DNA from: Larix kaempferi
Taxonomy: Eukaryota; Streptophyta; Pinopsida; Pinales; Pinaceae
Assembly (NCBI GenBank): GCA_027924585.1
Contig: BSBM01000059.1
Coordinates: 2,976,001 to 3,040,000, forward strand
Direction: 5' to 3'
Length of the DNA: 64,000 bases
The position numbers and the translations under genes are program-made. How positions within the stretch are numbered: the stretch's first letter is position 1; every line of letters starts with the position of its first letter. The notes beneath the pieces are model-generated. The model searched no databases and was not told where the DNA came from. It saw only the letters and a list, made by a program, of their open reading frames with translations. Shown here piece by piece: positions 11,093 to 23,172 of the stretch.

Positions 11093-12148
11093 ATCCAATA
11101 TTTTCAACACTAATATCAACTATGCACAAGTCTCAATTCTCATCATGCGCTCCCTAGCTTTTATTAACCACGAGAATTTGTGCATATTATCTTGTTCTTT
11201 TCTTCATTTCCATACACTTTTTGGACTTATACGACTCGCACAGTAGAGATTCTCAATAAAATCTTACAATGGAACCACTAGATCCTAAGAAGGAAAAATT
11301 ACTTATTGCTGTAAATGGAAGATCATGCAATGGATCATAATTGTTAAGCAAAGAAGAATGCCAACACATAGCAAGTAGAGGTTATAAATTCCTAAAGGGC
11401 GGCTTAAGAATATAGTGTAAGAATTTCTATATAGTTTTCAAATGAAACCTCGAACTCACCAATGATGCAGACAATGTATTATAATTTGGGATTTATCCTT
11501 GAATGGTTCATTCTAAGAAATGGGAAGCATCTGATGCAAGCAATTGTTTGAATAACTATGGATATTCATGTTATCTTTTAACACTGCCACTACAGATTGT
11601 CAAGGGCAAAAACATTTGATTTAATCCCATGTTCTTATCAATGAAAACCAATAATATCGAAATTATAACTCCATACCATCAATGAAACAACAATTCCATT
11701 CCAATGCAAATGCATTCAAAAGGGATTTTAGTGATTATTGAAGATATATAGTATACCCCAATATGATATGAAGTTCCATATTTATCCAGATTGAATAAAG
11801 GTAAAAAATTTCAATATAAACTTATATAGTACTTACTTCCAAATCAAGTACATTCCAAAGCATGTTTCGATTTTAGCATTTTCAAATGTGTCAAAAATTT
11901 ATGGGTGCATGTTTTTAGGCATTATGAAAATTTTGCATTGGTAAGAATAAACATGTCTTTTAAAGATTCAAAATCAACCATTTATCATGTACAAGTTCTC
12001 CTATCAATAATTTGATGCTTCAATATTGGCGACCCAATAAAACTTTAAAAAAAAATATTTGTTTTTCTTAGCACATTGCAAGTTTTGCTAGGTTTAAATT
12101 CAAATGGTTATTTTTACATTGATGGAATTCATATTGGAATAGAGATCC
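11093..12148. other. AT-rich stretch, no supported gene
   Basis: Nothing recognised. Possible decayed body of the SINE-like sequence at the left edge. Confidence 0.4.
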
Positions 12149-12270
12149 ACATAAAAAAACAAGTTTTTCCTTCATTGAATGGCATGCCTAGTGTCTTAGT
12201 ATTTAAATTTAAACATGATAACATAGCACATAAAAAAACAAGTTTTTCCTTCATGAAATGGCATGCCTAG
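12149..12270. repeat. Short direct duplication, 79-bp offset
   Basis: 12149-12191 and 12228-12270 share acataaaaaaacaag through ggcatgcctag. The spacer phrase (cttagtatttaaatttaaac) recurs just after the pair near 12,325-12,355, so the duplicated block is larger and interleaved. Confidence 0.85.
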
Positions 12271-12330
12271 TTGTAGAGCAGCACACTCACACTCACTGGG
12301 TACAGATCCTTGGTTTGAATCATAGTCTTA
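12268..12330 (+). repeat. tRNA-related SINE-like head
   Basis: An A-box-like tagttgtagagcagc and a B-box-like ggtttgaatc at tRNA-like spacing. Too degenerate to be a tRNA gene. Confidence 0.35.
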
Positions 12331-12459
12331 GCATTTAAATTTAAACATGATAACATAGCTAAATTGGTTTAGTGGCTAACATATCGTAAGCCAAGTATGC
12401 CTTGAGGGCTAGTGTTAATTATTAATATATACATTCAAACAAGGCTACCCATTATAAAC

Positions 12460-12522
12460 TAGACATGTAGCTCAGTTGCAGAACATTCCACTAGCCAGGG
12501 CAGGTCTTTGATTCCATTCACA
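12460..12522 (+). repeat. tRNA-related SINE-like head or tRNA relic
   Basis: The clearest A box of the cluster (tagctcagttgcagaac, 12468-12484) with a weaker B-box-like ggtctttgattcc about 30 bases on. It is the third such signal within 1.5 kb. A decayed tRNA-derived SINE is more likely than a functional tRNA. Confidence 0.4.
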
Positions 12523-15500
12523 GCTTGTCTAAGTTCATAATATAATGTTATTGGGCACATATTTCTGTGATATGTGAATTTAGGTAGATATTGATCACAA
12601 GAAATATGAGGTTATTGTGTTTGTTATTTTTATGTGAAATGTGTGATTTTATTTTTTAATTGTTTTTTATGCAACAATTCAAATTTATCGTTTTTTTAAT
12701 TTGTGATATGTGATTTTAAGTAAATGTTTTTTCATGTAAAGTTTTAAGTAATTGTTTCTATAGTTTAATATGGAAAATAATCTTGATGTTAGTTAATTTT
12801 TTACATGTTTTATTTAACTAGGTGTGAGAAATGTATTTTTGAATATTTATTGTTACCCTTTAATTTTGAATCTATTGAATTTTACATAGGTTTCAAATAT
12901 GGTATTGTGATACGTTTGTCTATAAATAGATCTCAGGGTTTTAAAAATTTAGGAATTGCGTCCTGTATTACCTCAAATCTCAAAATGCAACACCCATCAT
13001 GGCCTCGTGATGTTGTACTAGGATCGTGGCCTCGTGATAATGTACTAAGATTTTGGGTCACTGAGTCAAAAACCCACTTAGACAACTTAATTCTCGTATC
13101 CCAATTTTTTCCATTTAGAGCACTATGTTGCACACCTAACACTCAAGAACTCTTCTTTCTGCACTTTGTCTCAATAGTGTAATGGTTTCAATTACAGTGC
13201 CACATGCTTATTGAATGTTGCAAATTGCACACAAATTGTGGCTAGTTATTAACTTTATAAAGCTTGGGAGGAAGTTTTTGAAGTTTAGGGATGAAAATAA
13301 TTAATGTTATTTAATCGATATCTATATTAATATTGTTATTTAGTTAATAAAATTGTATTAATATAAAAACACAAATAATAATAATAAGATCTTTTAATAC
13401 TCCTTCAATAAATTAAAAAATTAAAGTGTACTTATTTTCAATAGAATTAAGGTTAAAACTTATCTTCAATCAAAAAAATTAACAAAGTTGTAAAATGTCA
13501 TAAATAAATAAATAAATGTAACATGTTGAAAAGTATTTAATAAGATGGTAACTTGAAAAATTTATATTAATTCCTATATATATTTAATTGTATATATTTA
13601 ATGTTTTTACAAAATTTCTAATATTAAGAAATTCAAAAAAATGCAAATTAAAATATAAACTTCATTGCATATACTAATATTCCACAAAGCATAACAAGTT
13701 GACTTAAATAAATCGGTTTTGAAATATAAATATATCATCTGTATGTCATGAAATATGTATACATAAGAAATATTTATGTTTTAAATATTTGAAAGGGGAA
13801 CAGTTTATGGTGGGTTTTGGTTAGGATCTAATAATTCTTTTTTGTAAAATCTAAATTTGGAAGTGTTTAAATTAAGTTTTTTTATTTCTAAATAGATTAG
13901 GCATATAACATATAAATTTTATTTGTAAATAGATTTGGAAGTGTTTAAATTTTTTATTCTATTATTATTTTATGTAGAATTCCCATCAAGTATTAGGATT
14001 TCGCTAGATAACATATAATATTTATTTAATAGGTTATCCCTTCTTACTTATGTTTTTCACATTTTGTTATTCACGATTTCACAAAAATATAAGTACAAAG
14101 TTAATGAATTGACATTGTTCAAATTCCGTATTTTGCATAACCTTGAAGTACTTTTTTTTCTTGCTATTTTCCAAAATATTATTGTATTTCCTATGGACAT
14201 CATATATTGGTTAAAGTGAATACATAATGTAACTCAACATTACCAAATTTTTGGTATTAAAACAATAAATAGCACTACATTGAACTAATTAAAATGAAGT
14301 TTTAAAAAAGTTCTCCATACTTGTCATAAATAAAAACTAATCTTTGTCAAGAACATTTCATAAATTTAATATGTATATTCTCTATTTTTTATTTTTTATA
14401 AAATGAAAATTTATTAATAGTTTATACTATTTTTCTTTAAACTAAAAACAAAACATCATATACAAATACTCTTATGACATTCAAATTATTCAATTTCTTT
14501 AGATACTATATGGGAAATCCAAACCCTTATTATTCTTGTTTTTAGGACAAGACTTCGTGAGCTGTGTTATACTTTTTGCGTAAGGAAACTCTATGATTTC
14601 TTTATAGAAACTTATTTTGCTTTACAATGTGAGATAGAATCCGTCAGGATTCACAAGGATTTACCATGTCCTTTACAGAAAATGGAAAGATAGGAGGTGG
14701 AAAGGCAACGATACAACTACATCCCAAGCATAACCATACCTAATTAATTATAACAACCCCCCTTTTTCGATATACTTTGGATGAAGTTGAATTTCTTCAT
14801 ATTTTCGATAAAGTTGAATTTCATAGAGCTCAGAAATTTAAAAAACAGTACACTACCCTATAATACTATGTGTATATGGAAAGTAAAAATAATTTCCATG
14901 ATGTTGTTTTTAAGGTTGTTTTATATGAAAACTGGAAGAAAAAAACTAAATAATAAATAATAAAATTTAACTTAATTTTAAAATATAAGACTCAGTCTAT
15001 ATAGCACAGCGCAATAAGGCATACCAAAGAAAATTATAAACCTAGTTGAAGAAAACCAGTATCTCTACATTGCAGACCTAGCAGAAACAAAATGTAGAGA
15101 ATGATTGTACATTCTATAAAGCTGAAGACCCATTATAAAAATTTAGAAAATACATACAGAAATAACATATGAAAAACAAAGATCTCCACAGAAAACATAT
15201 AATAATTTAATAGTGTGGGTGGCCATAACTATGGAGTGGCACACCCATCGAATTCAATACAAGCAATTATTTCTTGCTCACCATAACTAAACACAGTACT
15301 AATAGCATTTTTCATTTTTTTGTTTATCAATTTGAAGAATGCCGATATATCTCTTAGTAATTAGAAAAGATTGCCCATGACATACCAAAAATAAATAGAA
15401 TCTAGAGCCACTTCTGAGTCTGGAAGCAAACCGGAGATAAGTACTAGTCCTTAGTGTAATTATGAGGCAGCTTAGTACCAGATTAATCATGCTTATCGGT

Positions 15501-16410
15501 ACAATAAATAACATCTAAACTAGTTCAGGGTGTAATCGATACTGCTTATGTAATCGGTAGTATATGAAACAGTAATCAGAGGTCGTAGTGATTAATATAA
15601 AACGCTTAGTGGTAAACTATGATTCACAAGGTAAGATGATGGCAGTGCACTATGTATGGTTAAAAATTATCCGAACAAAGGAAATAGACTTATTAATTAT
15701 ATTAAACGCTTTAGTAACCATATTCGATTTGACTTGGTAGCACAAATTTAATAAACAGGACTATGCTTATTAGTCTTGTAAGCTCTTAGCTAAGGTGAGA
15801 ACTGTACCATACTTAGAGATTGTGCAGTGACGTTGAAGAACGAAAAAACATAGAATAAAGTTTGTCAAAATAGTTGAAGTCGCTATAAAAAAATTCAAAG
15901 ATAATCTATTGCAGACATAGTTTAGAAAATCTGTATTTTATATATCTGCAACAAGTATAAAGGACATATGCTAGCATAAAATATGAGGCTACAGTTAACT
16001 TGAAGTAGGATCAAAGTCTTATGTCATCTATTATGAAGTTTCTACCTGAAAATGTCATTGATTTTTGAATGTTAGTTATTTCATCGCCGATCTCAATGAA
16101 AATGGTCTGGGTAGCTTCAAATCATGATCCACTGGATTGATACTTTGGGATCTGCACAAAGAAGAGAACTGATCTTGTAACAGATCTCAACGAAGATGGT
16201 ATCACTAGCTTCAGATTTTAGAAAGAATTTCATTTTTGATAAACTCGAACATGCTACAAGACTTAGCTTGAGCACTGCAGAAAATCCTCATGAATCATAC
16301 TAACAGAGGTAACCAATACCTTCCTGAAAAAGATATCTCAATAACTTAATGATTAATAAACAAAATCAGTGGCATAAATGATTACTACTTTCGATGGAGA
16401 CTTTTGTGTC
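12523..16410. other. Long AT-rich region, no supported gene
   Basis: Nearly 4 kb without convincing coding signal. The 125-codon ORF at 12805-13182 contains a small internal duplication (tggcctcgtgat twice) and no known motif. The phrase gatctcaa(t/c)gaa(a/g)atggt occurs at about 16,088 and 16,182. Otherwise nothing is recognised. Confidence 0.5.
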
Positions 16411-16485
16411 TCAGATTCTCTTGACATTGTCTCCATGAACAACCAAAAATCCCTCACCCGTGAGGCTTCCAAGAGCATTGCGAAT
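16411..16485 (-). other. Exon-like terminal segment, unidentified
   Basis: On the minus strand a pyrimidine-rich tract and CAG acceptor precede an open 24-codon segment (start IRNALGSLTGEGFLVVHG) that ends in TGA. It has the look of a conserved last coding exon, but I cannot assign it to a family and no preceding exon was recognised. Confidence 0.35.
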
Positions 16486-16615
16486 CTGAAAGAAACCCCA
16501 AGGAAAACTGAATAAGCATGTGAGTACCAGTGCTACTAACAAATAAATACGGTCAATTAAAATACAACATATGAGCAAGCTATTAAGTCGATCAGTACAT
16601 GTAGAGACTTCGACA

Positions 16616-16661
16616 GACTGCAACTAAAGAGCTTAGGTAGACTGCAACTAAAGAGCTTAGG
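16616..16661. repeat. 23-bp perfect tandem duplication
   Basis: Two copies of gactgcaactaaagagctta plus three bases. Just downstream (about 16,735-16,850) the phrase g(t/c)caattgaagga occurs three times. Confidence 0.85.
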
Positions 16662-17069
16662 TAGGATACCCTGGTTTAGCCACATTTTAATAAAGTCCGA
16701 TGTGAGAATGAAGATTTAACCAGGTGAGCATCGTGTCAATTGAAGGAAGGAGGTGTGAAACGTGTCAATTGAAGGATGTGTGGAAGTCCACGAGCATACA
16801 ATAAACCTTCATATGAGCATCGTGCCAATTGAAGGAGGTTTGGAGGTGTCAAATTAATTTAAATGTTCGCTAACAGCTATGGAAATTGCAGATAAGTCAC
16901 ATCAGTGAAATATTTATAAGGATTTGTAAGGAATATAATGTATTGTATTTTTTTCTATTTTTTGAATATTAAACAATGTGCTCAATGATAAAAAAAAAGT
17001 CCCATCAATGGTTATTGTCCAATAGAAACTTAGAAAAAATGTAATAAAATAAAATGAAAAATTGTATTG

Positions 17070-17335
17070 AAATTTGAAATGAAATGGGAGCGTTGATGAA
17101 ATTCCATCATGAAAATCATCAAAATGTTATTTTGAAAATGAAATAAAATGTAGGTTTTGAGTTTATGTTCGAGTGATAAGTTATATATTTTTGGAAAATT
17201 TTATTTTATCAATTTTTTTCTATATTGGTTGAGGGTTTTGTTTTAATTTCTATAAGAAAATTTGGTTGTACAGGATGTATAAATATGAAAGAACAATTTA
17301 ATATGTATGTTTTGTGTTGTATTCTAATTTAATAT
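17070..17335. repeat. Repeat X, copy 1
   Basis: Shares a run of anchors (gaaatgaaatgggag, ggtgagggttttgttttaatt-like, tgaaagaacaatttaatatg) with 18,010-18,390, and its first part with 19,320-19,500. In the other two copies X lies on the 5' side of an F3H pseudogene fragment. Confidence 0.75.
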
Positions 17336-17418
17336 GTATGAAAGAACAATTTTATGTTTTTATGTTTTGTGTTGTGTTTGAGTGCATGCCAAACCCATGA
17401 GGGTTTCTCTATATTTAT

Positions 17419-17550
17419 CCAGAGTCTTCCTACAAATACATCAATTAGTGTTCAATTAGTATTAGACAAAGCATAAATCAATTTAGAGTCTCCCTACAAG
17501 TACATCAATTAGTGTTCAATTAGTATTAGACAAAGTAGAAATCAATTTAT
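17419..17550. repeat. 66-bp tandem duplication
   Basis: Two adjacent copies (about 17419-17484 and 17485-17550) anchored by tacatcaattagtgttcaat and tagtattagacaaag. Confidence 0.85.
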
Positions 17551-17559
17551 ACCGGCATG

Positions 17560-17745
17560 CAGGGGATGGATGGGGTGTACCTCCATCCATCAGGCTTGGA
17601 AGGCACCTATTGTAATCCCTATGGTGAAGAGGATAAGACAAGTGTAGATCTCTCTCCAGTCGAGGACACTTTCGCCCTGTTGACCAAAAATCCTCCATGC
17701 TTTCGTCGTGGAGATGATGTTGTTTCCCTAGAGATGACTACTGAC
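17560..17745 (-). pseudogene. Flavanone 3-hydroxylase (F3H) fragment, copy A
   Basis: F3H is a cytosolic 2-oxoglutarate/Fe(II) dioxygenase converting flavanones to dihydroflavonols. Read on the minus strand in more than one frame, this fragment gives GFLVN, GESVLDWREIYT, then SYPLHHRDYNRC and LPSLMDG. This order fits the part of F3H just after its N-terminal domain. Compared with copy B it lacks about four codons (the THLQ part), and frameshifts separate the pieces. No iron-binding (HxD...H) region is present. Its upstream flank is repeat X and the ccactacctacatcc repeat, as for copy B. Confidence 0.75.
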
Positions 17746-18390
17746 CAAATCATTGCATTGCATTCAAATTGTACGGTTCAATTCATATGCCACCTACCTA
17801 CAACCAACAGTTAATATTGCCTTTTTCCACTACCTACATCCTACATCCATCGATTTGTTAATATTTCTTTTTTCCACTACCTACATCCATCGGTTTGTTA
17901 ATATTGTTTTTTGTTGCTACCTACATCCATCGGTTTGCATAGTTTTGTTTTTTGCTTTTTGTATTGGGAATTGGAACTTTATGATGAAAAGGACTTGTAA
18001 CTAAAATCTATTTTGAAATGAAATGGGAGCATTTTCTTGATGTACATCACATTTCACTACTCAATGACTCACCTCAATCAATGAAATCCATCATGAAACT
18101 CATCGAAATGTTATCGTGAAAAGAGTATATATGGAATAGACCTTGATTAATGTTCATGTTGTTATCCATTGATTAATGTTCATGTTGTCATCCCTTTGAG
18201 TTTATGTCTGGGTGATAAGTTATATAATTTTGGCAAAAAAAATTTATCAAATGTTTTCCATATTTATTGAGGGTTTTGTTTTAATTTTTAGTTAAGAAAA
18301 TTGTGGTGTTGTTTTTTTGTTGTATGGATGTTGAAATATGAAAGAACAATTTAATATGTATGTTTTTGTTGTATTCTAATAGTTTTTATG
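17746..18390. repeat. F3H 5' flank repeat, copy A (includes repeat X copy 2)
   Basis: 17750-18120 is duplicated at 19122-19440 (anchors gcattgcattcaaattgtac and ttttgaaatgaaatggga). It contains three short tandem units built on ccactacctacatccatcgg (17,820-17,945). The continuation to 18,390 matches 17,070-17,335. Together these show a tandem-duplicated unit of roughly 1 kb. Confidence 0.8.
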
Positions 18391-18430
18391 ACTATAAAAT
18401 CTCTTATTAAAGAGGAGGATATGTGATTAG

Positions 18431-18812
18431 CAGTCATCTCCAGTTGATGACACTTTCACCCTGGAGATGAGTGTTGACCACAAATCCTCCACACTTTTTC
18501 CCCGGAGATGATTTTTTATCACAACTACTCCATGCTTTCCACCTCTCATGTCACATTTGAGCTTCTCCTCGACTGGGAGGGTGAATAATTCCCTATAGAG
18601 ATGCATCATGGACTTCAGGTCAACTCCTTGGGAATACCATGATCAACCACTTGGAATATTCCCCATTCAGAATAGGCCTTGCTCACCTCATCTCTCGCGT
18701 GACCCCTTTCCTCACCGGCAATGCCCGCGAGGAAGATGATGGGAATATCTTTGCTAAAGTTGTTGTAACCATATTGGGGCGCTCATCCTCGTCACGGATG
18801 AAGATGGACTAT
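18431..18812 (-). pseudogene. Flavanone 3-hydroxylase (F3H) N-terminal pseudogene, copy B
   Basis: In order on the minus strand I read FIRDEDERPN (from about 18807), DIPIIFLAGIAGEERG, a stretch with EWGIFQVVDHGIPKEL, then ELFTLPVEEKLKCDMRGGKHG, then GGFVVNTHLQGESVINWR ending at a TGA. These match the DIOX_N domain and the start of the second part of F3H. At least three frame changes, a stop after PKELT, and a stop where WREI is expected (18431 end) break it. DIDLAG is changed to IFLAG. The catalytic jelly-roll half is missing. Copy A carries the next part of the protein, so the two are overlapping remnants of one duplicated gene. Confidence 0.85.
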
Positions 18813-19121
18813 TGGGACTGCTCATCTTTGTCCTCATCCTTGTCTGCAAATTTTGAGAGGATGAGAAACAATTCATAGTAGCAAAGTATATACCATGAGA
18901 GTATGAAAGACGATATCATTTGCACAAATAAACATTCATTAAAGCTACAACATGGGGAAATCATGGAGTGTAAAAAATGACAACAGGTACGCTCTCCCTC
19001 TCTCCAGAAAATCCAGGCTAACATACACCAAAACAAACTTGCCACCCGTTGGGCGAAGAAGAGGAAGGACAAACAAAGACCGGGTAATATTTTCATTAGT
19101 GTCCACCTACATGAGATCAAA
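18813..19121. other. Upstream flank of F3H copy B
   Basis: Possible decayed N-terminus and 5' region. A minus-strand ORF (18809-19135) runs through it without recognisable F3H N-terminal sequence. Confidence 0.4.
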
Positions 19122-19505
19122 GCATTGCATTGCATTCAAATTGTACGGTTCATACGATATGCATTCTACTTACAGCCAATGGTTAATATTTTTTTTGCTT
19201 TTTTCCACTACCTACATCCTACGTCCATCAGTTTGTATAGTTTTTTGTTTTTTTCCACTACCTACATCAATCGGGAATTGGAATGTTACAATGAGAAGGA
19301 CTTGTATTTCTAACATCTATTTTGAAATGAAATGGGATTGTTTTCTTGATGTACATAAAATTTCACTAGTCAGTGACTCACCTCAGTCAATGAAATGCCA
19401 TCATGGAAATCATTGAAATGTTATCGTGAAAATGAAATAAAATACCATTGTGAAAATGAAAGTTTAGTGTGAAAAGAGTATATATGGAATAGACCTTGAT
19501 TAAAG
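19122..19505. repeat. F3H 5' flank repeat, copy B
   Basis: Direct copy of 17750-18150 with small indels. It includes the ccactacctacatcc units and cgggaattggaatg (also near 10,355). It marks the right edge of the tandem F3H units. Confidence 0.8.
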
Positions 19506-21934
19506 TTCATGTTGTTATCCTTCGGTGTCGGCTTTGAACTAGAGATGGCTAGGTTGTTTACAATACTTTTTCCAAATAATATGTAGTTAGCTATTTGTTA
19601 CAGTTTGATAGTGTAGTGTTAAAAATTATTAAAAAAAATATCAATACAAATTTATTGGTTTTAAAAATTATACATTAAAATGGATTTATGTTATTTTATT
19701 TTACACTATATATATTTTATTATTATTATTTTCCTTTTTATTAATCTTAATTTATTTTTAATTTATAACTTTAAATGATAAACATAAGACAAATATAAAT
19801 TATAAATACAATCAATATTTTTTAGTTTGAGAAATGTTATTAAAAAAATAATATACTACTTTCTTTAAATCATGTTTGATTCAATTAATTATAATATTCT
19901 ATATAATCTAATAAAAGATCAATGAACATAATCTTCTAAAACATGGGTAAAACTAGTTACAAACTCGTAAGCATATGATTTATTTATAAACCCAGCTTTA
20001 GCAGTTATATGTGTACGTTATTTTGACCTTAGGATTTGTGTAGGATATAATAGCACTTGATTGTGATGAGTTAGTTCACGGCAATTTATTAATTTGGGAC
20101 TATTTTGTATATTTTTCTACATATAGATTCCAAAGTGCCAATACAATGATTATATAAATTGATTAAATTTTGACGTTTGTGAAACTAATCAAACTCCTTA
20201 CAAACAGGTTATGGTTACAATCCTGCCTTTATTAATGATCTATATGCAAAAACAACTCTTATATCTATGTAGCATATATGTAACAGCCCATGGTTGCATG
20301 TTTATATATCTTTCCTAACATGTTTACATTATTTGGAAAATGGTTCCTAACTAACGTTGGATTGGGACGCCCTCATAATCACATCTACCCATTTCACAAT
20401 TTTTTGAATGTTATTGCTGGAAGCATCTTCCTTTTGAAGATTTTTATTATATTACTTTTCAATTAATTTTTACCTTTATTTTTTATTGCTCACCACTAAT
20501 TTATTTCTTTTATTTTTATTTTCTTATTTTTTTGCAACTCTCAAATTATTAATTATATACTAAAAAAAATCTAATTAATAACGTACATTCTTTTTAGCTC
20601 TTATCTACTTAGGATGAAAGTGCCTTCAAGACAAATAATGACATAAACAATTAATTGCTAGAAAGAGTATCTAACTTGATTTTGCCAATGTCCAATAATT
20701 TATATTTTTTATTTCTTTCATAGTTAATTGTTAAAAGTTAGCAATCAAATGTACACTCTTAGTTTTCCAACTTTCTCTTATCAAAACTTTTATTAAAATA
20801 ATATAATATTTGATGATTATTTTAATTTATATTCTCAATCTCAATTTTCTCTTTTGATTAATCCGTACTCTTAGTTGAATTGAGATAACACATACAACTA
20901 TACAAAGTAGCTCAATTCTCCATAATCTTTATTTTTCAAGTTCATCCTAATTAATTGTCAAATAAGATGATGACACTTACCTTTCCTTGAGCACTTTAGG
21001 TTAGCATATGATGATAATTTGACAATTATAATTTGCTAGTGGGGAAGCTGACTTAGAGAGCAATTTTATTGCTACTTTTAGAAAATGAATTAATTTCTAT
21101 TATGATTGTTTTTTTGAGTTTCTCTCTTTTAAAGATACTTTGTTTCAGAGGTTGTGGGGATCATGGTAAGACATATATTTACATTATAGTTAATGAAAAA
21201 GACTACCTCATATAAGAATTTGGTTGTTTTGGACTTCCACCTTTTAAGAAATAAATATAGAAAATTTAAAATGGGCTACCACCACCATTATAAGAACTGC
21301 TAGTAATTAATGACCTATTAGAATGAGGATTTTGTAGGTTTTTTAGATTTCTAAATTTATCATGTTCATATTTAGATTTTTAGATTTTGTAGGTTTATTA
21401 TATTTTCTGACCAAAATTCACCTATTCACCCATTCAGATTAAGATTTTATTGGTTTTTCAAAATTAGATTTGGTAGGTTTTTAAGTATATGATTGACTGC
21501 ACATTAGATTTACAATTTTTTAGGTTTTTCCTATATTATATGATTCAGATGATTTACATTATATTTACAATTTTTAGGTTTTTTTTTTTTTTTTTTATAT
21601 TATATGATTCGGATGATTCAGATTTACATCGATGAGGAGGCAAAGGGAAATAAAAAGGATGCATGGTAGAGTTGGACTTATGCATTAACCTATCTAGTCA
21701 AGGCAGGTTAGGTTTAATTTGACAAGGTTTGTTGAGCATGGCGTTATTATGTTCGGAATCGGGTCATCAGGTGTGGGTAAATTTTGCTTTTCTTTTAATA
21801 ACTTTATTAGTTACTCAACAATCTCTTTCACCCACTTTTTTTTTAATATACTTTTCAGTCCTCTTCAAAATAAATAATATGGCATTATTGCCTCATTTTT
21901 TCAATCTCAATAAATAGCTTGGCAATGTCGTTTG
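19506..21934. other. AT-rich region, no supported gene
   Basis: Low-complexity, strongly AT-rich. Around 21,330-21,620 there are imperfect repeats of ttttgtaggtttttagattt and of atgattcagatgatttacat, with a T tract near 21,580-21,597. No coding signal. Confidence 0.55.
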
Positions 21935-22180
21935 CTCAATCTTTATCTTATGTCAATTATTCAAAATTTAAACTTAAAAATTTATGAGCGTCAATCATTC
22001 CCGATATATCCAAAGGTTCCAATGTTTGTAATATTTTGTTTGAAATTTGGTATTAGTTCGCTCAATCTTAATCTTATGGCAATTATTCAAAATTTAAATT
22101 TAAAATTTTACACCTTCAATCATTCCAAATATATCCATAAGGTCCCAATATTTATGATATTTTGTTTTGAATTTGGTAAA
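21935..22180. repeat. About 125-bp tandem duplication
   Basis: Units 21935-22058 and 22061-22180 share ctcaatctt-atcttatg-caattattcaaaattta and the following 80 bases with about 85% identity. Confidence 0.85.
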
Positions 22181-22522
22181 AGGTATCACTTTATGGGAAG
22201 AAAATTGATAAATTAAAATAATTTCAACTCCCAATTTAATATTATATGCACTAATCTCAACTCCCGGTTGGTTGGGACACAAGCAAAGTCAATGCTGACT
22301 TTGCAAGTACAATAAAGTTTAAAATGAGTCCTTTGGGGAATCCAGTTATTAGGTGTTCATCTGAATTTCTTTTAAAATATAAATAGGTATAAACATGTCT
22401 TTTTCATTTAAGTAAACTGCAAAAAATAAATAAGCTTTGAGCGTTAGTGTCTCAAATAGAACATTGAGATTTCATGGATTTTTTTTCATTGTAATGTTAA
22501 TATCACGGAAAATGTATTATGG

Positions 22523-22686
22523 TAATTAGTCTCGAAAACAGAACATTAAGACATTAAGATTTAATGGAGTTTCTTACATCATTTAAATTGGTATATAATT
22601 TCAATGGTAAAGACAATTAGTCTCGAAAATAGAACATTAAGATTTAATGGAGTTTCTTATATCATTTAAATTGGTGTATAATTTCA
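22523..22686. repeat. About 90-bp tandem duplication upstream of the kinase relic
   Basis: Units 22523-22603 and 22615-22686 share attagtctcgaaaa-agaac and ttaatggagtttctta-atc. A shorter third trace (tctcaaatagaacattgaga) lies near 22,450. Confidence 0.8.
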
Positions 22687-22687
22687 A

Positions 22688-23172
22688 GAGGAGCAGAGGG
22701 TGAATAAATTTCTGACAGAGCTTGGGATAGTTGTGCATGTTAACCATCCCAACACGGTTCGTCTTATTGGCTTTGGTATTGAAAGTGGACTGCACTGTTG
22801 TTTTTTAATTTTCCCCCATGGAAGCTTAGCATCATATGGTATGTTCATATTCTGATATTTACTTCTGATTAGGCATGTATAAAGTTAGGTTATTATAGAA
22901 CGAGAAATACTCTTAACAAAATCAATACTTGTATTTTCGCTTCCTGTATTCATTAGTTTTGCTTTATCATTTTTTGGATTGTTCTATCCAGTCACAAAGT
23001 CTCATCTTCTAGATTGGAACATCCAGTACAAATTTGCTTTGGGAACAACATATCAAAGCATCCAACATTTTACTCAGGTCTTCTTTAAGTTCATGAGAGT
23101 TAAAGACTTATTATTCATAGAGATATCAAAGCATCCAACATTTTACTCATGGAGAATTTAATGGGAACTCAT
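22688..23172 (+). pseudogene. Receptor-like cytoplasmic kinase fragment (RLCK VI/RBK-like)
   Basis: Two exons of a Ser/Thr kinase domain. Exon 1 (22688-22838) reads NKFLTELGIVVHVNHPNTVR then LIGFGIESGLHCC and PHGSLASY, covering helix C to the hinge, followed by a GT donor (gtatgt). Exon 2 starts after CAG at 22992 with LDWNIQYKFALGT. After a disturbed stretch it gives HES, a stop, then RLIIHRDIKASNILL, the catalytic loop. The peptide pattern (ELGI-HVNHPN, GFGIE, HGSLAS) fits the RLCK VI class. The glycine-rich loop, VAIK lysine and everything after the catalytic loop (DFG onward) are not found. A 27-bp copy of the catalytic-loop sequence is inserted at 23050-23076 where the YLHE region should be, and frames change twice. 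Confidence 0.85.

Noticed and set aside
12460-12522. Functional tRNA gene
   Set aside because: Box B is degenerate and no acceptor stem pairs by eye; better explained as a SINE-like relic.
12805-13182. 125-codon ORF
   Set aside because: No recognisable motif, atypical composition, and in a non-coding AT-rich stretch.
17820-17945. CRISPR-like short direct repeats
   Set aside because: Units are variable, without unique spacers, in a plant nuclear context; simple tandem degeneration.
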